The notes beneath the pieces are model-generated. The model ran no database searches. It worked only from the letters and a program-made list of their open reading frames with translations, and was not told the DNA's origin. Below are positions 33,057 to 42,179 of a stretch of DNA of 64,000 bases, one piece after another. The stretch's first letter is position 1, and every line of letters begins with the position of its first letter. This DNA is from Jiangella asiatica. Its GTDB lineage: Bacteria > Actinomycetota > Actinomycetes > Jiangellales > Jiangellaceae. Where the stretch lies: NCBI RefSeq assembly GCF_004349065.1, contig NZ_SMKZ01000007.1, forward strand, positions 101,184 to 165,183, read 5' to 3'. A program made the translations under genes and the position numbers.

Positions 33057-35623
33057 CGACGGTCGACCTGGGCGGCGGGTGGTCGGTGCGGGAGGCGCTC
33101 GGCGACACCTGGCAGTGGTACCTGGACAAGCCGGTCGAGGCGCGCAACAACGCCGGTGACGCGGTGGCCGGCGCTGGCCTGACCCCGGGCTGGCTGCCGG
33201 CCCGGGTGCCCGGCGCGGTGATCGGCGACCTGCACCGGGCGGGCGAGCTGCCCGACCCGTACGTGGGCCGCAACTCGCGCTTCGCCGAGTGGGTGAGCGC
33301 CCGCTCGTGGGTGTACCGGCGTTCGGTCGAGGTCCCGCCGCTGGCGGACGGGGAGCGCGCGGTGCTGTGCCTGGACGGGGTCGACCCGGGCGGGACGGTG
33401 TACGTCGACGGCGTCCGCGCCGGGCGGGCGGTCGGTCTCTACCGTCGCTGCCGGTTCGACGTCACGGCTCAGCTGGCCGGCGGCGGCACGCACCGGCTGG
33501 CGGTCGTCGTCGACCCGGCGCCGGTCGGCGAGCCACAGGTGGGCCGCACGGAGCGGGTCACGATACACGCGCCGCGAATGGGCTACGGCTGGGACTTCTG
33601 TCCGCGGCTGGTCCACCAGGGGCTGTGGCGCGACGTCCGGCTGGAGATCGGCCGGCTGCACCTGGCCGACGTGTCGGTGCGGCCGTCGGTGGCGGCGGAC
33701 CTGAGCACTGGACGGGTGCACGTGCGAGCGCTGGCCGAGGTGCCGGACGGGTCGGCCGTGACCGCCGAGGTGGTGGTCCGGTACGACGGTGCCGAGATCG
33801 CGGCCGCACCGCTCGCCGTCGGCCCGGCGGGCGAGCTGAGCGGATCTGTCCCGGTGCCGTGGCCGCGGCTGTGGTGGCCACGCGGGCTCGGTGACCAGCA
33901 CCTGTACGACGTCGAGCTGCGGGTCGCCGACGGTGCCGGAGCCACCGCGGCGGCCCGGGCGAGCACCGGGTTCCGGCACGTACGCATGGCCGGCAACGAC
34001 GGCGCGGAGCCGGGCGCGCTGCCCTACACCGCGGTCGTGAACGGCCGCCGGGCGCAGCTGCTGGGCTGGAACTGGGCGCCGGCCGACGCGATGTATGGCG
34101 ACATCGACGCTCTGAAGGTCGAGCATCTCGTCGACCTCGCGGCGCGCTCCGGTGCCCGGCTGCTGCGGGTGTGGGGCGGCGGGCTGGTCGAGACGCCGGC
34201 CTTCTACGCCGCCTGTGACCGAGCCGGCCTGCTGGTCTGGCAGGAGTTCTCCCAGTCCAGCTCCGGCCTGCAGAGCGCCCCGTCGGACGACCCCGGCTTC
34301 GTCGCCCAGCTGCGGGCCGAGGCCGACGCCGTCGTGCCCGCGCGCACCCATCATCCGTCCCTGCTGATGTGGGGCGGCGGCAACGAGCTGGAGGACGACG
34401 ACGGCCCGCTGACCGAGCACCGCTCGCCCGCGCTGGCCGCGCTGCGCGACGAGGTGGCGCGGCTCGACCCGGGCCGGCACTGGGTGGCGACGTCGCCGAC
34501 CGGGCGCCGCTTCCACAACCGGCTCGACGTCATCGAGACCGACCCCGACGGCATGCACGACGTGCACGGCCCGTGGGAGCACCAGGGCCTCGAAACGCAC
34601 TACACCCTCTACAACCGCGGCCGGGCGCTCGCGCACACCGAGTTCGGCGTCGAGGGCATGGCCAACCGTCGGGCGTGGACGGCGCTGGTGCCGGAGCCCG
34701 ACCGGTGGCCGGTCGGCCGCGACAACCCCGTCTACCGGCACCTGGGCGACTGGTGGAACAACGCCGAGCTGGTGCGTGCGTCGTTCGGCGGCCGGCTCGA
34801 CTCGCCCGACGCCTACCGCCGGGCCAGCCAGTTCCTGCAGGCCACTGGGCTGGCGTACGCGGTCGAGGCGGACCGGCGGCGGTGGCCCCGCTGCAGCATG
34901 GTGCTGCCCTGGCAGCTGGCGGAGTCCTACCCGAACGCCTGGTGCACGGCCGTCGTCGACCACGCCGGTGAGCCGAAGCCGGCGTTCCACGCGGTCGCGC
35001 GGGCCTACCGGCCGGAGCGGGTGACGGCTCGGGTCGATCGGATCGCACTCGCCGGCGCGCCGCCGTCGGTGCAGGCGTGGGTCTGGTCCGAGCCGGGCCG
35101 GGCCGCCGGCGGCACCGTCACCGCGCGGCTACTCGACCAGGACGGGCGGCAGGTCGCGACGCGGACCTGGCCGATGATCAGGGCCGTCACGACGCCGTGG
35201 CCAGTGGGCGAGTTGTCCGTCGGGGCCGACGCTGTCACGACGCCGGTGGCGTTCTGGCAGCTCGACTGGAGGGCCGCCGACGGCTCCGTCGTCGATGAGG
35301 AGTGCGTCGTCCTGGCCACCGGCGCGGACCTCTCCGGGCTGCTGGAGCTGCCTCCGGCCGACGTGACGTTCCACGTGGAACGGACACCTGAGCAGTGGAT
35401 CGTCGACGTCGAGCACGTCGGTGGGCCGGCTGTCGTCGGGCTCCAGCTCGCCGACGACCGGCCGGCGGAGTCGAGCGGCTGGGGCGTCGTCGCCGGTGAC
35501 CCGCGACCGCTCCTGCCCGGCCGGCGGCGCCGCTTCACCGTCGAGTGGCGGCACGACGCCGGACCGCGCCGGCTGCTGCTCGAGTCGTGGAACACCGAAC
35601 CTTCTGTCCTGGAGCACCAATGA
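33053..35623 (+). CDS. Glycoside hydrolase family 2 beta-mannosidase
   Basis: Removes terminal beta-linked mannose, as at the base of N-glycan cores or from manno-oligosaccharides. The 856-residue protein has the GH2 sugar-binding and Ig-like domains (residues about 1-310) and a TIM barrel. The acid/base is Glu445 in WGGGNELED, and the nucleophile is Glu530 in AHTEFGVEGM. FRHVRMAGND..LNGRRAQLLGWNWAPADAMYG-type context is typical of mannosidases. No signal peptide is seen, so it works inside after import. GTG at 33053 overlaps the permease stop. Confidence 0.9.
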   Translation: MTTVDLGGGWSVREALGDTWQWYLDKPVEARNNAGDAVAGAGLTPGWLPARVPGAVIGDLHRAGELPDPYVGRNSRFAEWVSARSWVYRRSVEVPPLADGERAVLCLDGVDPGGTVYVDGVRAGRAVGLYRRCRFDVTAQLAGGGTHRLAVVVDPAPVGEPQVGRTERVTIHAPRMGYGWDFCPRLVHQGLWRDVRLEIGRLHLADVSVRPSVAADLSTGRVHVRALAEVPDGSAVTAEVVVRYDGAEIAAAPLAVGPAGELSGSVPVPWPRLWWPRGLGDQHLYDVELRVADGAGATAAARASTGFRHVRMAGNDGAEPGALPYTAVVNGRRAQLLGWNWAPADAMYGDIDALKVEHLVDLAARSGARLLRVWGGGLVETPAFYAACDRAGLLVWQEFSQSSSGLQSAPSDDPGFVAQLRAEADAVVPARTHHPSLLMWGGGNELEDDDGPLTEHRSPALAALRDEVARLDPGRHWVATSPTGRRFHNRLDVIETDPDGMHDVHGPWEHQGLETHYTLYNRGRALAHTEFGVEGMANRRAWTALVPEPDRWPVGRDNPVYRHLGDWWNNAELVRASFGGRLDSPDAYRRASQFLQATGLAYAVEADRRRWPRCSMVLPWQLAESYPNAWCTAVVDHAGEPKPAFHAVARAYRPERVTARVDRIALAGAPPSVQAWVWSEPGRAAGGTVTARLLDQDGRQVATRTWPMIRAVTTPWPVGELSVGADAVTTPVAFWQLDWRAADGSVVDEECVVLATGADLSGLLELPPADVTFHVERTPEQWIVDVEHVGGPAVVGLQLADDRPAESSGWGVVAGDPRPLLPGRRRRFTVEWRHDAGPRRLLLESWNTEPSVLEHQ

Positions 35624-37002
35624 CGTATCGGTTCCCGGCCGAGTTCCTGTGGGGCGCGGCCACCTCCGCCTACCAGATCGAGGGCAGCCTGGACGCCGAC
35701 GGCCGCGGCGAGTCGGTGTGGGACGTGTTCGCCCGGCAGCCGGGCGCGATCGAGGGCGGCGGCGACGGCTCCCGGGCCTGCGACTCCTACCGGCGCTGGG
35801 CCGAGGACGTCGAGCTGGTAGCGGCGCTGGGGCTGAGCGCGTACCGGTTCTCCGTCGCCTGGTCGCGGATCGTCCCGGACGGCCGCGGCCGGGTCGAGCA
35901 GCGCGGCCTGGACCACTACGAACGGTTCGTCGACGCCCTGCTGGAGCGCGGCGTGACGCCCGTGTTGACGCTGAACCACTGGGACCTGCCGCAGGCGCTG
36001 ATGGCCGACGGCGGCTGGGCCGCGCGGTCCACCGTCGACGCCTTCGCAGAGCTCACCGTTGCTGTCGCGGACCGGCTGGCCGACCGCGTAGAGTGGTGGA
36101 TAACTCAGAACGAGCCGTGGATCATCGCGCTCCTCGGCTATCACCTCGGCTTGCACGCCCCCGGGGTCCGCGATCTGGGCGCGTCGGTCGCGGCCGGGCA
36201 CCACGTCATGCTCGCGCACGGCGCGGGGGCGGACGTCCTGCGCGCGCATCGGGGCGCCAAGGTCGGCGTCGCCCTGAGCCTGTTCCCCTGCGATGCCGCG
36301 ACACCGTCCGAGGAGGACGCCGCCGCCGCCCGGGGCTCCGACGGCTACGTCAACCGCTGGTACCTCGACCCGCTGTTCGGCCGCGGCTACCCGGTGGACA
36401 TGCGCGAGCACTACGAGCGGGCACTGGGTCGCGAACTGACCGAGATCCGGGACGGCGACGAGGGCGCGATCGCCGGGCGCTGCGACGTCCTCGGCGTCAA
36501 CTACTACACGCGGCGGGTCGTGGCCGCGGCCGAGCCCGGACCGGACCGTCCGTTCCCGTGGCGCGTCGTCGGCCCGTCCGGAGACGTGGCCCGGACCGAC
36601 GAGGGCTGGGAGATCGCGCCGGACTCGTTCCGTGACCTCCTGCTGCGGCTGCACCACGAGTACGGCACCCCGGTGCTGATCACCGAGAACGGCGGCGTCT
36701 TCGGCGACGCGCCGACGCACGACGGCCGGGTGCACGACGTCCGCCGCTCGGCGTTCCTTCGCGGGCACGTCGCCGCGATGGCAGAGGCGATGGCCGCCGG
36801 AGCGGACGTGCGCGGTTACCTGCACTGGTCGCTGCTGGACAACTTCGAGTGGTCGCTGGGCTACCGGCCCCGGTTCGGCCTGGTGCACGTCGACTACGCG
36901 ACCGGCCGGCGTACGGTCAAGGACTCCGCCCGGCTGTACGCCCGGGTCGCCCGCGACGGGAAACTGCCGGCCGACGATGAGCCGATCGCCGCGTTCGGCT
37001 GA
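35620..37002 (+). CDS. Glycoside hydrolase family 1 beta-glucosidase/beta-glycosidase
   Basis: A 460-residue cytoplasmic retaining beta-glycosidase. It starts FPAEFLWGAATSAYQIEG, the GH1 signature. The acid/base is Glu165 in TQNEPW and the nucleophile is Glu356 in ITENGG. DNFEWSLGYRPRFGLVHVD near the end is normal. GH1 covers glucosidase, galactosidase, mannosidase and fucosidase activities; the exact one is not decided by sequence. ATG at 35620 overlaps the mannosidase stop. Confidence 0.92.
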   Translation: MTYRFPAEFLWGAATSAYQIEGSLDADGRGESVWDVFARQPGAIEGGGDGSRACDSYRRWAEDVELVAALGLSAYRFSVAWSRIVPDGRGRVEQRGLDHYERFVDALLERGVTPVLTLNHWDLPQALMADGGWAARSTVDAFAELTVAVADRLADRVEWWITQNEPWIIALLGYHLGLHAPGVRDLGASVAAGHHVMLAHGAGADVLRAHRGAKVGVALSLFPCDAATPSEEDAAAARGSDGYVNRWYLDPLFGRGYPVDMREHYERALGRELTEIRDGDEGAIAGRCDVLGVNYYTRRVVAAAEPGPDRPFPWRVVGPSGDVARTDEGWEIAPDSFRDLLLRLHHEYGTPVLITENGGVFGDAPTHDGRVHDVRRSAFLRGHVAAMAEAMAAGADVRGYLHWSLLDNFEWSLGYRPRFGLVHVDYATGRRTVKDSARLYARVARDGKLPADDEPIAAFG

Positions 37003-37035
37003 CCCGATCCCACGAGGAGAGGACGTGTTCCCCCG

Positions 37036-38883
37036 ATGACGTTGACCAGCCCCGAGCTGTCGGTCCACCAGGGAGCCGACGGCGGCACCGTCGTGCTCGG
37101 CACGGCGTACCGGCTCGAGGTGGACCCGAAGCAGCCACGCGCCGTCCTGCGCGACCGATCGGACGGGCAGGTCTGGACCGAGCTGTCGCTGCTGGCCGGG
37201 CTGGACCTGGTAAGTGGCCGGGACGAGTCGTACGACATCGGCGCGGCCCGGGTGTCGAGCCTGGCCGACGACGCCGTCGAACTCGTCGTCGAGGCTTCCA
37301 GCTCGGTCTGGGAGAGCAAGGCCCTACACGTGCTGTGCACGCCGGGCGAGATCGAGGTGTGGGCGCGGGCCGCCGGCCCGCGCGTGGGCGAGCGGGCACG
37401 GCTGGGTGAGATGACGTTGTTGGGTGGCCGCGCGGTGCTGCCGAACGGGGCCGGTGGCACGTTCCGCTCGTCCATCCGGTTCGCCGCGCTGTTCAGCCCA
37501 ACGCCGACCGAGCCGGTCCACGTCGTGCGGCCGGCCACGTCGCCGTCGTCGCTGGGTGTCGTCGGCGACGCCGCACCAGGGCGGCTGCACGGCATCTTCT
37601 CGCCGCCGCCGCTGTGCTGGGCCCTCGGCGACCGGCTCGCCGACGGCGCCACCGACGTGCCGGACGGGCGCTGGTGGGGACTGTCGCTGCGAGCGCCGGT
37701 CGAGCAGCTGACCATGACCGCGGTGCGCTACGCGCCACTGGACGGCGGGTTCGTGCTGCGGCTGGACTACGAAGGTCACACGCTCGTGGATGCCGAGGGG
37801 ACACGGACCCCGTCGGTCGTGCTGCGCCCGGCGGCCTCGCCGTGGCAGGCGCTCACGGAGTACCGCGACGACCTGGTGCAGCGAGGACTGGCGCCGGCCG
37901 AGCCGCCACCGGGCCCGAACTGGTGGGCCGAGCCGATCTTCTGCGGCTGGGGGGCACAGTGCGCGCGGGCGTCCCGCACCGCTGACCATGCTGACGGCGC
38001 TACGGTCACCGGCGCCTCGCAGCTGGCCCGCCAGGACGTCTACGACGAGTTCCTGGACATCGTGGACGGCGCGGGACTGGACCCGGGCACGATCGTGATC
38101 GACGACCGCTGGCAATACGCGTACGGTACCGGCGACGTGGACCTCGACCACTGGCCCGACCTGCGCGGGTGGATCGCCGCCCGGCATGCCGAAGGACGCC
38201 GCGTGCTGCTGTGGTGGAAGGCGTGGGACCCCCAGGGCGTGCCGGTCGAGGAGTGTGTCACCGACCCGGCCGGTCGACCGGTCGCCGTCGACGTCGCCGA
38301 CCCGCGGTATCGCGAGCGGCTCGCCGGGATCGTCGCGCACCTGCTCGGACCGGACGGCCTCGACGCCGACGGACTCAAGATCGATTTCACCCAGCGGGCG
38401 CCGTCCGGCGAGTCGCTGCGGGCCGCCGACGGGCCGTGGGGCATCGCCGCTCTGCACCTGCTGTTGGCGACGATCTCCACGGCGGCCAAACGTGCGAAGT
38501 CGGACGCTCTGCTGGTGACGCACACGCCGCACCCGTCCTTCGGCGACGTCTGCGACATGGTGCGGCTCAACGACGTCCTGGAGCGTGATGTCGCGGGTGA
38601 GCCGGTGCACGTGGTCGAGCACCTGACCTTCCGGCACGCGGTCGCCGGCCACAGCCTGCCCGGGCACCTGATCGACACCGACCAGTGGCCGATGCCGGAC
38701 CGCGTCTCGTGGCGGTCCTACGTCGAGGCCCAGGGTGACCTCGGCCCGGGCGCGGTGCCCGCGCTGTACTACCTGGAGTCGATCGACGGCTCGGGCGAGC
38801 CGCTGACCGCGGACGACCTGGCGCTGGTGGCGACGTCGTGGGCGCGGTACCGCGCCGTGCGCGCCCAGGAGATGACGCCGTGA
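37036..38883 (+). CDS. Alpha-glycosidase-like protein (GH36/GH31-like TIM barrel)
   Basis: A 615-residue protein with an N-terminal beta-sandwich (about 1-290) and a TIM barrel. GTIVIDDRWQYAYGTGDVD, then RVLLWWKAWDP and DADGLKIDF with candidate nucleophile Asp450, resemble clan GH-D (GH36 and relatives such as raffinose synthase) and GH31. Candidates are alpha-galactosidase or alpha-glucosidase; the acid/base is not obvious. No signal peptide is seen. It follows GH1 after 33 bases with GAGGAG upstream and overlaps the FAD gene. Confidence 0.7.
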   Translation: MTLTSPELSVHQGADGGTVVLGTAYRLEVDPKQPRAVLRDRSDGQVWTELSLLAGLDLVSGRDESYDIGAARVSSLADDAVELVVEASSSVWESKALHVLCTPGEIEVWARAAGPRVGERARLGEMTLLGGRAVLPNGAGGTFRSSIRFAALFSPTPTEPVHVVRPATSPSSLGVVGDAAPGRLHGIFSPPPLCWALGDRLADGATDVPDGRWWGLSLRAPVEQLTMTAVRYAPLDGGFVLRLDYEGHTLVDAEGTRTPSVVLRPAASPWQALTEYRDDLVQRGLAPAEPPPGPNWWAEPIFCGWGAQCARASRTADHADGATVTGASQLARQDVYDEFLDIVDGAGLDPGTIVIDDRWQYAYGTGDVDLDHWPDLRGWIAARHAEGRRVLLWWKAWDPQGVPVEECVTDPAGRPVAVDVADPRYRERLAGIVAHLLGPDGLDADGLKIDFTQRAPSGESLRAADGPWGIAALHLLLATISTAAKRAKSDALLVTHTPHPSFGDVCDMVRLNDVLERDVAGEPVHVVEHLTFRHAVAGHSLPGHLIDTDQWPMPDRVSWRSYVEAQGDLGPGAVPALYYLESIDGSGEPLTADDLALVATSWARYRAVRAQEMTP

Positions 38884-40412
38884 CCGACGTCGTCGTCTAC
38901 GGCGCCACCTCCGGCGGGGTTTGTGCGGCGGTGGCCGCAGCCCGCGCCGGCGCCCCCGTCGTGCTGCTCGAGCCCGGCCGGCACGTCGGCGGCATGACCT
39001 CGGGCGGGCTCGGCTACACCGATGTCGGCGACGTGCGGGTGGTTCGCGGCATGGCCGGCGAGCTGCGCACGGCGATCGCGTCCTGGTACGGCGTCGCCGA
39101 GGGACACTTCGCCGGGCCGGAGCCGCGCGTCGCCGAGAGCATCTACCTCGGCTGGCTGGACGAGGCCGGTGTCGACGTCCGCTTCGGTGCGGTGCTGGCC
39201 GGCGCGGACGTCGTCGACGGCGTCATCGGCGCGGTGGTGCTGAGGGACGGCTCCAGGGTCTGCGGTGCGGTGTACGTCGACGCGTCCTACGAAGGCGACC
39301 TGCTGGCCGCGGCCGGAGTGCCGTACGCCGTCGGGCGCGAGGACAGGTCGCTGTACGGGGAGCGATACGCCGGCCGGCAGGAGCTGGTGCCCGGCCGGCA
39401 CACCGTCCCGCCGTTGATCTCACCGTTCGCCGGCGACGCCGCGGGCGAGTCCGGTGGCGACGTCCTGCCTCAGCTGCACGACCGGCCGCTGGCGCCGGTC
39501 GGGGCCGGTGACCGCGGGGTGATGTCGTACGGATACCGGGTCTGCCTCACCCAGGCCTCCGATCGCGTTCCGTTCACCCGGCGCGACGACTACGACGAGG
39601 CGCACTGGGAGCTGGGCCGCCGCATCTTCGACCGGTGGCGTCGCGACGGCGTCGACGTGCGCGCCGGCCAGCTGCTCGGCCTGGAGCGCAACCTGCCGGG
39701 CGGCAAGTGCGACGGCAACTCGATCGGCCCGTTCTCGCTGAGCGTGCTGGACGGCTCGGCGTGGTCCTACCCGGACGCGGGCCCGGACGAGCGCGAGCGG
39801 CTCCGCCTGCACCACCTGCACCACGCCCAGGACTTCCTGTACTTCCTCTCCCACGACGCGGCCGTGCCCGCCGCGGTTCGAGACGAGATGTTGACTTGGG
39901 GCTACCCGGCCGACGAGTTCGTCGACACCGACCACCTGCCCCATCAGCTCTACGTCCGCGAGGCGCGCCGGATGCTCGGCGAGTACGTCCTGACCGAGCA
40001 CGACCTGCTGCCCGCTCCGCGACCACAGCACGACGCGGTGGCGATGGGCTCGTACCACGTCGACATCCGCGAGGTACAGCGCACGTGGCGCTGGGTGCAC
40101 GAACACCCGAAGCCGGTCGGCATGGTGTTCACCGAGGGGTACCTGTCGGTGCCGGTGCGGCCCTACCCGATTCCGTTCCGCTCCATCGTGCCGCGCTACG
40201 CCGACTGCGCGAACCTGCTGGTCCCGGTCTGCCTGTCCGCGTCACACGTGGCGTTCTCGTCGGTGCGGATGGAGGTGCAGTACCAGATGCTCGGTCACGC
40301 CGCCGGCCTCGCCGCGGCCCAGGCGGCGTCGTCCGGCCGCCCGGTCCAGTCCATCGACGTCGCCGTCCTGCAGGAGAAGCTGCGCGCCTCCGGCCAGGTC
40401 CTAGCCCTCTGA
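38880..40412 (+). CDS. FAD-dependent oxidoreductase (PF12831-like)
   Basis: A 510-residue flavoprotein. The N-terminal dinucleotide fold reads VVVYGATSGGVCAAVAAARAG, followed by PGRHVGGMTSGGLGYTD, the signature of the FAD_oxidored group. Related proteins sit in glycan-degradation loci and are annotated as FAD-dependent oxidoreductases or xanthan-lyase-like; their reactions are mostly unknown. GTG at 38880 overlaps the preceding stop. It is the last gene of the operon and ends directly at the 86-bp palindrome. It may oxidise a sugar hydroxyl or open an unusual linkage. Confidence 0.78.
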   Translation: MTDVVVYGATSGGVCAAVAAARAGAPVVLLEPGRHVGGMTSGGLGYTDVGDVRVVRGMAGELRTAIASWYGVAEGHFAGPEPRVAESIYLGWLDEAGVDVRFGAVLAGADVVDGVIGAVVLRDGSRVCGAVYVDASYEGDLLAAAGVPYAVGREDRSLYGERYAGRQELVPGRHTVPPLISPFAGDAAGESGGDVLPQLHDRPLAPVGAGDRGVMSYGYRVCLTQASDRVPFTRRDDYDEAHWELGRRIFDRWRRDGVDVRAGQLLGLERNLPGGKCDGNSIGPFSLSVLDGSAWSYPDAGPDERERLRLHHLHHAQDFLYFLSHDAAVPAAVRDEMLTWGYPADEFVDTDHLPHQLYVREARRMLGEYVLTEHDLLPAPRPQHDAVAMGSYHVDIREVQRTWRWVHEHPKPVGMVFTEGYLSVPVRPYPIPFRSIVPRYADCANLLVPVCLSASHVAFSSVRMEVQYQMLGHAAGLAAAQAASSGRPVQSIDVAVLQEKLRASGQVLAL

Positions 40413-40498
40413 AATGATCACGTTCAGCAGGATCCCCCGAGCCTCACCATGATTGCGAGCATGGTGCGACACGAGATCTCGTGCTGAACGTGATCATT
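40413..40498. repeat. 86-bp palindromic element, copy A
   Basis: Perfect 17-base inverted arms AATGATCACGTTCAGCA and its complement flank a 52-base core with CGAGATCTCG and an ACCATG..CATGGT inner hairpin. The core is reversed relative to copies B and C and differs from C at two bases. It sits between converging FAD and GH84 genes: it begins right after the FAD stop, and the GH84 stop lies inside its right arm. The flanks are only weakly complementary here. Confidence 0.9.
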
Positions 40499-42155
40499 CG
40501 AGGACGGCGTGGACGAACGGGGGGACGATCGTCCGCAGAACGTTGTGCTGCTCGTGGGCCTCGGCTGCCGTGACGGCGGCAGCGGCGGCCGCGCGGGCAT
40601 CGTCGTCGGCGGGACCGGCCAGCAGGTCCAGTGCCGCGAGGCCGGCCCGGCCCATGGCGGCCATCGCGATCAGCCACGGCATGACCTCGCGCTCCAGCCG
40701 GTCGGCCGGCTCGCGCGGACCGTTCGGCGCGGCGGCGACCATGGCCGCGAACCGGTGCCGCAGGCGCGCCCCGGTGGCGGCCGAGCCGTCCTGGGCGCCG
40801 CCGATGAGCGCCGACAGCTCCGAATCCTGGGGCGCCGACGGCGGCCACGACGCGCACGCGCGGGCGAGCGTCCGGACGGCCTCCGATGCACCGACGGAGT
40901 CCAGGGCCCGGGCGTGCGCCGACGCCGGGTCGTACCCGTCGAGCTTCCACGCCCAGTCGGCCACGGTGGCGACGGCGATCTCCGAGGCGGCCTCGTGCGG
41001 CATCGGGTTCGCGGTGATGCCGGCGAGACGCGCGCCGGCCAGGTCCGTCGTCCGGCCCACCAGCGGCCCCAGGAACAGGCGCGGGAAGTCGAAGTCGTTC
41101 ACCGGGAAGTTGTCCCAGAGCAGCAGCTCGTGGTCGTAGCTGACGGCGGCGGCGTCGATCTCGTCGCGCGTGAGGTCGCCGACCACGACATCGCGGCCGG
41201 TCCACCACACCAGGACGTCTTGGGGAAGCTCGGCCGCCAGCAGGTCGCGGTGCGGGGACGCCGTAATACCGGCGTAGTCGGTCGGCACCATGATCAGCGG
41301 CCGGTCGAGCCCGTGCGGCCGGAGGAACCGGTCGATGACCTGCCGGCAAACGGCGGCGTGCGCGCGCGCCGACGAGCCCGGTGCGTCGCCGAACGCCTCG
41401 AGGTCGGCCCGGTGCGAGAGCTCCGGCGGGATGTCGTCGAACAGCAGCGCGACGTCGCGGACCCCGACTTGCCACACCTGCTCCAGCTTGGCCAGCAGCA
41501 GGTCGAGCTCGTCCGGGTCGCTGTAGACCATGGACAGCCCGGGCGAGATGGAGAAGACGAAGCGCACGTGGGACCGCTGCGCCGCCCGCACCAGGTCCGC
41601 CAGGCGCGCCAAGTCGGCTTCCGGATACGGGTCGCGCCATTTCTTGCGGTGGAAGGGGTCGTCCTTCGGGGCGTAGACGTACGCGTTGAGCTTGTGCCGG
41701 CCGGCGAATGCGAGGTGGGCCAGCCGGTCGGCGTGTGACCACGGCGGTCCGTAGAAGCCCTCGATCGTGCCGCGCCAGGGCAGGTCCGGCCAGTCCTCGA
41801 CGCTGACCCGCGGCAGCACCCCGTCGGCGGCCAGGGAGAGCAACGTCTGTGCGCCGTAGAACGCCCCGGCCGGGTCGGCGCCGGTGATGGTCACGGTCGA
41901 GCCGTCCACGGTGAGGCGGTAGCCCTCCGCGGGCCGGCCGCTCCCGGGCTCCACGCCGACGACGACGGTGAGCGGCGCGGCGTCGCTGGTGGAGTCAGGT
42001 GGCGTCAGTGCCGCCAGCACCTCCGCCGCCGTCGCGCAGACCGGCTCGGCGAGCACCTCGACGGAGCCGAATCGGATGCCGTCGTCGGCGACCTGGATGT
42101 GCTGGGGACGGGGGATGAGCCGCGCGGCGGCGGTGGCAGGCGACCCGGTCGGCAT
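40494..42155 (-). CDS. Glycoside hydrolase family 84 beta-N-acetylglucosaminidase
   Basis: Removes beta-linked GlcNAc by substrate-assisted catalysis. The 553-residue protein has an N-terminal GH20b-like domain (about 1-125), then a barrel beginning WRGTIEGFYGPPWS, the GH84 hallmark. The catalytic pair is Asp240-Asp241 in LLFDDIPP, and the LIMVPTDYAG and LLWDNFPVND segments also fit. No signal peptide is seen. ATG at 42155 is chosen because upstream in-frame sequence is only the shadow of the divergent gene; a LacI-type operator sits three bases upstream. Confidence 0.92.
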   Translation of the reverse strand: MPTGSPATAAARLIPRPQHIQVADDGIRFGSVEVLAEPVCATAAEVLAALTPPDSTSDAAPLTVVVGVEPGSGRPAEGYRLTVDGSTVTITGADPAGAFYGAQTLLSLAADGVLPRVSVEDWPDLPWRGTIEGFYGPPWSHADRLAHLAFAGRHKLNAYVYAPKDDPFHRKKWRDPYPEADLARLADLVRAAQRSHVRFVFSISPGLSMVYSDPDELDLLLAKLEQVWQVGVRDVALLFDDIPPELSHRADLEAFGDAPGSSARAHAAVCRQVIDRFLRPHGLDRPLIMVPTDYAGITASPHRDLLAAELPQDVLVWWTGRDVVVGDLTRDEIDAAAVSYDHELLLWDNFPVNDFDFPRLFLGPLVGRTTDLAGARLAGITANPMPHEAASEIAVATVADWAWKLDGYDPASAHARALDSVGASEAVRTLARACASWPPSAPQDSELSALIGGAQDGSAATGARLRHRFAAMVAAAPNGPREPADRLEREVMPWLIAMAAMGRAGLAALDLLAGPADDDARAAAAAAVTAAEAHEQHNVLRTIVPPFVHAVLE

Positions 42156-42157
42156 TG

Positions 42158-42171
42158 TGGGAACGATACCA
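42158..42171. promoter_or_regulatory. LacI-type operator between GH84 and the MBL gene
   Basis: TGGGAACGATACCA matches TGGNANCGNTNCCA and lies in the 24-base gap between the two divergent start codons. Binding here would block both genes. Because the gap is so short, the promoters must overlap the coding starts or the messages are nearly leaderless. Confidence 0.75.
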
Positions 42172-42179
42172 TCGGGGGC

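Noticed and set aside
33014..37068. Long minus-strand frames opposite GH2 and GH1
   Set aside because: Composition is low-complexity Arg/Pro/Gly/His, with no motif. They arise from third-position GC bias on the coding strand.
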